The position numbers and the translations under genes are program-made. The notes beneath the pieces were generated by a model that was given only the letters and a program-made list of their open reading frames with translations, made no database searches and was not told the origin of the DNA. From JAUIAI01 sp049680625 (GTDB lineage Bacteria > Pseudomonadota > Gammaproteobacteria > Burkholderiales > Burkholderiaceae_E): a DNA stretch of 27,621 bases. The number at the start of each line of letters is the position of its first letter. Within the stretch, counting starts at the first letter, position 1. Where the stretch lies: contig JBAUID010000114.1 in NCBI GenBank assembly GCA_049680625.1, positions 1 to 27,621 on the forward strand, in the 5' to 3' direction. Shown piece after piece: positions 22,678 to 27,621 of the stretch.

Positions 22678-23670
22678 ATGAGTAGTTCTGTTGATTCGGT
22701 AGCGGCGAGCATTCGCCAAGGGAAGTTCAGTTATATGCAAGCCTCGGCGATACCGTCGCTACACCGTAATGGCAAGGTGTTAACACGCCGCGACCAGGAC
22801 GGCAGCGATGCGCAGTGGGTTGGCGTGGACCTCGCCCCTATCGCAATGCCAGTGCGCGACGCCAGGGCTTTAACAGGATCAGACCATCGAAGCTTGACCC
22901 ACAACGGATTCGAACTGATCAGCGAGCCGTATTCGGCCAAAGCGATGAATTTCATGGATAACGATCAAGTGGTCAGTGACTACTATCCACATTGTGCTGC
23001 CGTTATCCGCGAAATGACCGGCGCCGCCGTAGTCGCTGCGTTTGACCACAATATCCGCTCGGCCACCGGAAAAAATAGCAAACAGCGCATCAAGGGGGGC
23101 CAGCAGGTGCAGGGGCCAGCGCATGTTGTCCATGGTGATTACACGTTAACCAGCGCGCCGGAACGACTGCGCAAACTCGCTGAGCCGCCGCGCACTAACG
23201 ACACCTGGCGCCCGCCAAATGGCGCCGCATCTCTGCTCGACCCGGCGCAAGTTGAGCAGGCAATTCGCAACGGGCGCTTCGGTATCATCAATCTATGGCG
23301 CAATATTGCCACAGAGCCGGTCGCGCGCAACCCAATGGCACTGTGCGATGGCCAGACCGTACGCCCGCAAGATCTGGTTGTGTTTGAAATCCACTACGCA
23401 GACCGCATTGGTGAGAACTACTTCGCGCGCCACGCACCTGGGCATCAGTGGTACTGTTATCCTGCGATGACGCCAGACGAGGCCCTACTTATTACGCAGT
23501 GGGATTCCGCCGGGGAGCTGGCGAAGTCAAACGGATCTGCGGCGGATTCTACAATTCCCGATTCGACTTGCACCTTTAGTTTTCATAGTGCTTTCGAAGA
23601 TCCGACCACGCCAGAAGACGCACCAGATCGCTGGAGTATTGAGGTGCGTTGTGCAGTGCTTTATGTTTGA
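22678..23670 (+). CDS. CmcJ/NvfI-family oxidoreductase
   Basis: A 330-residue member of the CmcJ/NvfI (AsaB-like) family. VVHGDYTLTSAPERLRKL holds His152/Asp154, followed by FGIINLWRNI, PMALCDGQTVRPQDLVVFEI and HAPGHQWYCYPAMTPDEALL. It ends with SFHSAFEDP. These blocks and their order are typical of the family, which is known from cephamycin 7-alpha-methoxylation partners, fungal tetrahydroxynaphthalene-like pathways and Fe/2-oxoglutarate-type oxygenases. The His-x-Asp and a later His could bind a metal. The GST gene follows 41 bases downstream on the same strand, so the two probably form an operon. The substrate is unknown. Confidence 0.85.
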   Translation: MSSSVDSVAASIRQGKFSYMQASAIPSLHRNGKVLTRRDQDGSDAQWVGVDLAPIAMPVRDARALTGSDHRSLTHNGFELISEPYSAKAMNFMDNDQVVSDYYPHCAAVIREMTGAAVVAAFDHNIRSATGKNSKQRIKGGQQVQGPAHVVHGDYTLTSAPERLRKLAEPPRTNDTWRPPNGAASLLDPAQVEQAIRNGRFGIINLWRNIATEPVARNPMALCDGQTVRPQDLVVFEIHYADRIGENYFARHAPGHQWYCYPAMTPDEALLITQWDSAGELAKSNGSAADSTIPDSTCTFSFHSAFEDPTTPEDAPDRWSIEVRCAVLYV

Positions 23671-23711
23671 AGATGTTCACTGAAAAACCACTAACGAGCA
23701 AGGAGACAAGC

Positions 23712-24362
23712 ATGAAACTCTATTACGATCCGATCACAGTGAACTGCCGCAAGGTAGTTGCCGGCCTTGACTTCATCGGTGCCAAGTACGATGAAGAAAA
23801 AATGGACTATTTTGGTGGCGATCACAAAAAACCAGCTTTTGCCGAGATCAACCCGAATGAACAGTTACCAGCATTAACTGACGATGGCCTGGTGCTTTGG
23901 GAATCCAACGCGATTCTGGTTTACGCCAGCGAGAAACTCGGCAACAAAACGGCCTACCCTGCAGACCCGAAGATTCGCGGCGACATAACACGCTGGTTGC
24001 TCTGGGAGTGCAGCAACTGGTTTGGTTCATGCTATGCGTACCTGGTTGAAAATGTCGTTAAACCAATACTGGACGACAAACCAGACAACGCGCTGCTGGC
24101 AAACCATGCACCCACCTTCCATGCCCACGCCAAGATTCTGGACAATGCACTCAAGGGACGGGACTGGCTGTGCGACGACCATGCCACGATCGCCGACATT
24201 GCCGTTGCTGCGCCAATGCACTTGCATGGTGCGCAGAAACTACCGTTGGAAAACTATCCCAATATCCGCGCCTGGATCGCGCGAGTCGAGGCGCTGCCAA
24301 GCTGGCAAAAATCGGACCCGATTCCGCACATTCCGGCAGAGCTGCTTGCCAAACTGGCCTGA
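23712..24362 (+). CDS. Glutathione S-transferase
   Basis: A 216-residue cytosolic GST. The thioredoxin-like N-terminal domain (1-80) carries YYDPITVNCRKV, the cis-proline motif NPNEQLPALTDDG and the glutathione-binding LWESNAILVYASEKLG. The all-helical C-terminal domain (about 90-210) has DWLCDDHATIADIAVAAPM, the N-capping and hydrophobic staple motif. The start at 23712 is fixed by AAGGAGA 7-8 bases upstream; the longer frame from 23649 overlaps the CmcJ-like gene and lacks this site. It would conjugate glutathione to an electrophile made by, or feeding, the preceding oxidoreductase. It is not evidently a maleylpyruvate isomerase. Confidence 0.93.
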   Translation: MKLYYDPITVNCRKVVAGLDFIGAKYDEEKMDYFGGDHKKPAFAEINPNEQLPALTDDGLVLWESNAILVYASEKLGNKTAYPADPKIRGDITRWLLWECSNWFGSCYAYLVENVVKPILDDKPDNALLANHAPTFHAHAKILDNALKGRDWLCDDHATIADIAVAAPMHLHGAQKLPLENYPNIRAWIARVEALPSWQKSDPIPHIPAELLAKLA

Positions 24363-24398
24363 CCACAAGAATTGTCGTCAGGCAGGCGAGACATCGGG

Positions 24399-25169
24399 CT
24401 ACGGCAAAGTAACCAGCCCACCAGATGTCAGATAGGTTTGCCCCGTGATAAAGCTGGCCGCATCGCTAAGCAGGAAATACGTAAGCTCAGCGACGTCGGC
24501 CGGCTCGCCGACCCGCCGGACGGGCGTGGCTGCAATGATCTGCTCACGCATCTCGTTGCTCATACCGGAAGTCATATCCGTCGCGATCAGCCCCGGCGCA
24601 ACGCAGTTAACCCGCATCTGCGGCCCGAACGCCACCGCACAATTGCGGGCAAACCCTATAACGGCAGACTTTGAAGTTCCATAGGCGATAAGCCGGTCGG
24701 GTCGAATCGTGCTTGGCGCGATGCCGTTAATCGACGAAATGCACACCACACGGCCATAATTGCGCTCAAGCATGCCCGCTTTGGCACGCCAGACGCAATG
24801 AAACGTGCCGTCCAGATTGACCGACAGAATCTGCCGCCACAATTCAATGGACATATCGCGATCATCCTTAAAGGACGCGATGCCAGCGTTGGCCACCAGC
24901 AGATCCACCGGGCCGTGGTCTTGTTCAATGCGGCTGAACATCGCGTCGACTTCCTCGTAGGAAGCGACGTTGCATTGGTACACCGCACCGTCGCCACCAG
25001 CCGAACGGATCAATGCCAGTGTTTGGTTGGCGGCGTCAGCACTGGTCGAATAGTTAATAGCGACCCATGCACCTGATGCGGCCAAACGCAGGCAAATTGC
25101 CCGGCCAATGCCACGTGAACCGCCTGTGACCAGCGCGACACGACCGTCGAATTCTTGCTTGTTCGTCAA
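24399..25169 (-). CDS. Short-chain dehydrogenase/reductase (FabG-like)
   Basis: A 256-residue classical SDR. The cofactor loop is TGGSRGIG at 15-22, with NAG at 94-96. The catalytic Ser is in VVCISSINGIAPS (about 145-146) and YGTSKSAVIG gives Tyr163 and Lys167. The C-terminus FITGQTYLTSGGLVTLP is typical. The residue after the second strand is in NYSTSADAA, which suggests NADP(H). It would interconvert a ketone and an alcohol. I chose the TTG at 25169, which has GGAGA 8 bases before it and begins MTNKQEFDGRVALVTGG. The frame is open to 25340, but that leader is unlike any SDR. Confidence 0.92.
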   Translation of the reverse strand: MTNKQEFDGRVALVTGGSRGIGRAICLRLAASGAWVAINYSTSADAANQTLALIRSAGGDGAVYQCNVASYEEVDAMFSRIEQDHGPVDLLVANAGIASFKDDRDMSIELWRQILSVNLDGTFHCVWRAKAGMLERNYGRVVCISSINGIAPSTIRPDRLIAYGTSKSAVIGFARNCAVAFGPQMRVNCVAPGLIATDMTSGMSNEMREQIIAATPVRRVGEPADVAELTYFLLSDAASFITGQTYLTSGGLVTLP

Positions 25170-25338
25170 TTTATTGTCTCCATTATTGTGTCGCTTACAC
25201 GCATACCGAAAATTGGGGTAGCACATTACCACGGGATAGTTCTGTGATACCCATGGACAATGATATCCGCGCAACGCGAGTCCGATGCAACGCGATGCAT
25301 TGATAAACCAATAGGCAACCACCACCAGAAGAGAGTTC

Positions 25339-25620
25339 ATGCAGCGAATTGCGAGAATTATTATTGCCCTGTTGACCTTGTCATTCGGCTGTTACGCCGC
25401 CGCGGCCTGGGAATACAGCCGCGACACTGATGTCTTGGGCGCAGTGCTCGAAGTGATCGAAGACAAGAGCCTTGGCCATGGGTTGAAATCAACAATATTC
25501 GATCCGCCCGGCAGTGGTAACGGCTTCGGATAGGGTGTGGCGGTGCGCACGTCAGCCGGCGTAGCGGCCAGTATTGGTCAGGTGGGCAGCTACAACTGGG
25601 GTGGCGCGGGCTGCGCCCGG
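25339..25620 (+). pseudogene. Collapsed serine beta-lactamase/esterase-like gene
   Basis: A signal-peptide-like start (MQRIARIIIALLTLSFG and AAAA) is fused directly to WEYSRDTDVLGAVLEVIEDK and SLGHGLKSTIFDP. The second part is the middle of class C-type serine hydrolases (Y-S near the catalytic Tyr, then ...LFDPLGM). After PGSGNGFG comes a stop (TAG, 25531-25533). The frame then continues GVAVRTSAGVAASIGQVGSY and NWGGAG, which is the C-terminal GYGLGF...GSVGxYxWGGA block. The Ser-x-x-Lys motif region and the stretch between FDPLGM and GFG are missing. This looks like two internal deletions plus a nonsense mutation. The short open frame 25339-25533 is unlikely to give a working enzyme. Confidence 0.7.
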
Positions 25621-25773
25621 TTGTCAGTAATATGGTTTTGGTGCCGTACTGAAAAACGGACGGTACTAGCGACCATCACCCCGACGTTCCAAATGCGACG
25701 CGCGGCATGCTGATGCATTGGTATTACCCATTGTCAATTATTTCCCATCAACTTGTCAGTTCCTTCAAGACAG

Positions 25774-26898
25774 CTACCTTCGCGGTGGCGAGCCATTGGT
25801 CGACACCACTGCGCAATCGTTTCTATGACAATTTCGTAACGCATTGGCGCGGGCTTCCGTTAGTGAATTTCGGCTGCTTCGCCAACCAAATCGGGAACTA
25901 TATTTTGAGCGTGCAAAAGCCTTGTTGTTTGGTGCGGCGAGATACTTTCGCCAGGCGCGCTTTCCCTTTGTACTAAGGCCTACTGGCGCGTGCACATCGG
26001 GCACACCGGGAAGTGGGGGTGGTTCGCCCCAAGTTGGCAAGCCAACACTTCGTAAGAAGCGATCAACGAGAGGTCGCCAATGCGGAATTCCATCGCGACT
26101 GAACAATCGATGACCGTCTTTGCCAAACGGTGCGGTCATTACAAATTTTGCGTCACCACCGGCGGCGGTGAATGCCTGGTGAAACTGGCGTGACAGACTC
26201 GGGTTGAAATATTTGTCATTACTTGCATAGACCCACAGTGAAGGCGTCGTAGCAGTCTGGCCTAATTCACCAAATGCGCGAACCAGTGCGTTACCCTGGC
26301 AGACCTGGCCATCGCGAAGTGAACCACGACCACCGGCAAAATTCATGGTGGCCACCAGGCCGGGTGGGTTGGCGGCCGCTACGGCAACGCTGCCAAAGCC
26401 TCCAGCGGACCGGCCAACGACCAGAATACGGTTGGGGTCGACGCTGGGCCATCGCTTCAGTGCATTAATCGCCGCGATGATGTCCTTTGCGGTCTCGGCG
26501 GCCGCGCCAGTGTAGTCTGGTGCATCGCAACGGCCGTAGGTCTCAAACCACTTTCCCTGCGATTGCCCGTAGCTTCGTCGCATAAGAATCGCAGTGACGT
26601 ACCCACGCCGGGCGAACTCGATTGCCTGAAAATAATATTGATGGGTTGTCATCAGTCTACGGGCCGATGCTTTTCGCGGTGAGCCATGATTAAGCACCGC
26701 AAGCGGTTTTCTACCGGGGCCAGGTGGTGTTAACACCTGTGCCTCTAAAGTGAACGATCGTCCGTCGATCATCGCGGGCAAATTCACCATTTGCGACCTG
26801 ATTTCACTGACCGGTGGCGTGGCCGCCGCGAGGTTTGTCGGTCCGAGCGAGATGGCGGCGAAACAAAACACCACACCAAACCCGACATTCTTTGGCAT
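25774..26898 (-). CDS. Secreted alpha/beta hydrolase (dienelactone-hydrolase-like)
   Basis: A 374-residue protein with a signal peptide (MPKNVGFGVVFCFAAISLGPT and a LAAA cleavage region). The fold follows with LAVLNHGSPRK (oxyanion region) and ILVVGRSAGGFGS, where Ser164 is the nucleophile. YASNDKYF gives Asp228 and GKDGHRLF gives His263, completing the triad. A C-terminal extension (about 330-374) contains KAFARSKYSSRFGWRSSRNS and EARANALRNC, a small Gly-Trp/Cys-containing module often found at the end of such periplasmic hydrolases. The substrate is an ester or lactone that is not identifiable. The gene converges on the collapsed serine-hydrolase gene. The ATG at 26898 is the natural start. 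Confidence 0.88.
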   Translation of the reverse strand: MPKNVGFGVVFCFAAISLGPTNLAAATPPVSEIRSQMVNLPAMIDGRSFTLEAQVLTPPGPGRKPLAVLNHGSPRKASARRLMTTHQYYFQAIEFARRGYVTAILMRRSYGQSQGKWFETYGRCDAPDYTGAAAETAKDIIAAINALKRWPSVDPNRILVVGRSAGGFGSVAVAAANPPGLVATMNFAGGRGSLRDGQVCQGNALVRAFGELGQTATTPSLWVYASNDKYFNPSLSRQFHQAFTAAGGDAKFVMTAPFGKDGHRLFSRDGIPHWRPLVDRFLRSVGLPTWGEPPPLPGVPDVHAPVGLSTKGKRAWRKYLAAPNNKAFARSKYSSRFGWRSSRNSLTEARANALRNCHRNDCAVVSTNGSPPRR

Positions 26899-27144
26899 AA
26901 ACTGATTCGACTAATGATTGCTCTGAAATTGCGATCCTAGCAGTTGGCTTGCTAATTGGCGAACCAAACTGCCGGCGGCATTGTCAAGTTGCCGAGAACG
27001 CCGACGGATTTATCCATTGCTCGTGCGAAAATCATGCTGAGCACGTACATATCCCACGCCATTCCAGCCTAAAACTCTGAAGCTGACGCTTCCATTGTTT
27101 GATAGATTAGCTTCGTAATACGAAAATAAACCGCTGCTATTAGT

Positions 27145-27261
27145 TTATTCGTACACGCTCTCATCTATTTTGTTCTTCGACAGCATTTCTCGGTAGTTCT
27201 TTGCTGACGTAAGGTGGCGACTGAGGTTGAACAGATTGTGCACAGCGGCACGAACGGTAGT
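27145..27261 (-). mobile_element. IS6-family transposase remnant 3 (3' tip)
   Basis: On the minus strand the frame reads TTVRAAVHNLFNLSRHL then TSAKNYREMLSKNKI and stops at 27145. The HNLFNLxRHL..AxNYR block is the conserved C-terminal end of IS6-family transposases and resembles the two larger remnants (NNLFRYGRHLV and HNLFNLACH). Only about 115 bases survive; no terminal repeat was found. It has the same orientation as the other two remnants. Confidence 0.55.
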
Positions 27262-27309
27262 AATTTGCAATTTGCGGCGCAAAGTTGGAGAGACAGACAA
27301 TCGTTCGAC

Positions 27310-27621
27310 TCAGACAGACAACTTATTCGCAGGACGCTTCCAGTTCGTGCGACGTGCCGCGTCAACATCCGTTTTGGAAAAATCGTCACCCTTGAAGAGA
27401 AGGGGTTCTCGGGTGGCCTTCGCGAGCGCGTAGGAAAAACAATCGCCAAAGTCCAGCGCGGCCGAGTGGCGGCCTTTTCCAAAGTCTGCATAGGCCTGAC
27501 GCGCCAGCCGGGCTTGCTCTTCGCTAACTGGTTCAATGGTGATGCCGGCGCGCCGAATCAAGGCGTCAAACTGTTGTCCGCCCGTTACGCTTTGGGAGTC
27601 AACGACGACAGGCGCCTCAAC
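27310..27621 (-). CDS. VapC-like PIN-domain toxin (5' partial)
   Basis: The frame is open to the right edge, so the N-terminus is outside the window. The visible part holds FDALIRRAGITIEPVSEEQA, ARQAYADFGKGRHSAALDFG and DCFSYALAKATREPLLFKG, ending DDFSKTDVDAA. The order of acidic residues, the ALDFGDCFSYALA helix and the LLFKGDDFSKTDV strand are typical of the C-terminal half of VapC toxins, which are Mg2+-dependent ribonucleases. The antitoxin gene would lie outside the window. It ends 48 bases from the third IS6 remnant. Confidence 0.85.
   Translation of the reverse strand, partial: VEAPVVVDSQSVTGGQQFDALIRRAGITIEPVSEEQARLARQAYADFGKGRHSAALDFGDCFSYALAKATREPLLFKGDDFSKTDVDAARRTNWKRPANKLSV

Noticed and set aside
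22336..22740. Minus-strand frame with a CGLCG motif in the gap before the CmcJ-like gene
   Set aside because: No ribosome-binding site, overlap with the next gene's start, and composition consistent with chance; it could be an old relic but I see no family.

Overview
The window reads as chromosomal DNA of a Gram-negative proteobacterium, most likely a gammaproteobacterium. The base for this is moderate GC, a lipobox lipoprotein, CbpA/CbpM chaperones and FNR-type operators; the species cannot be named from the sequence. No rRNA, tRNA or CRISPR array was seen. The last 13 kb is accessory in character, with IS remnants, broken genes and a toxin gene.

Layout. (1) 1-3258, plus strand: a translationally coupled trio of an acyl-CoA synthetase (5' end outside the window), a family III CoA-transferase/alpha-methylacyl-CoA racemase and a zinc-free quinone-oxidoreductase-like MDR enzyme, suggesting activation and processing of a carboxylic acid as its CoA thioester. 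(2) 3259-4269: wreckage of a repeat-containing gene. (3) About 4.27-14.06 kb: a stress and ion-homeostasis island with a tandem-domain universal stress protein, an AhpD-like protein, a broken Hsp20 copy, a CaCA cation exchanger, a CPA2 Na+/H+ antiporter, an ACR3 carrier, a gentisate-dioxygenase-like bicupin, an intact Hsp20 and a cbpA-cbpM operon. (4) 14.1-14.85 kb: IS66 and IS6 transposase remnants. (5) 14.85-19.0 kb, minus strand: an Fe-S CCG-domain protein, a TauD-like dioxygenase, a Rid-family protein and a second TauD-like dioxygenase, probably one operon. (6) 19.1-20.4 kb: an AT-richer lipoprotein and small membrane protein pair. (7) 20.46-20.76 kb: a second IS6 remnant. (8) 20.95-26.9 kb: GNAT acetyltransferase, duplicated cupin, CmcJ/NvfI-like oxidoreductase with GST, SDR, a collapsed serine-hydrolase gene and a secreted alpha/beta hydrolase. 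(9) 27.1-27.6 kb: a third IS6 remnant and a VapC-like toxin cut by the window end.

The main hidden signal is regulatory. Seven palindromes of the form TTGA-N6-TCAA (FNR/ANR/DNR type) lie between 5.18 and 14.06 kb. All are intergenic or leader-located, in front of the USP, AhpD, both Hsp20 copies, the Na+/H+ antiporter and cbpA. About 0.4 such matches would be expected by chance in the whole window; by eye I found one other, inside a coding sequence. This suggests a physically clustered oxygen- or NO-responsive chaperone/USP regulon, comparable in content to low-oxygen (lxa-type) or DosR-type dormancy loci.

The second signal is genome flux. The Hsp20 locus was duplicated with its promoter and downstream hairpin, and one copy lost exactly 199 bp. 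Three different IS6-family 3' remnants, all in the same orientation, delimit two cargo segments.
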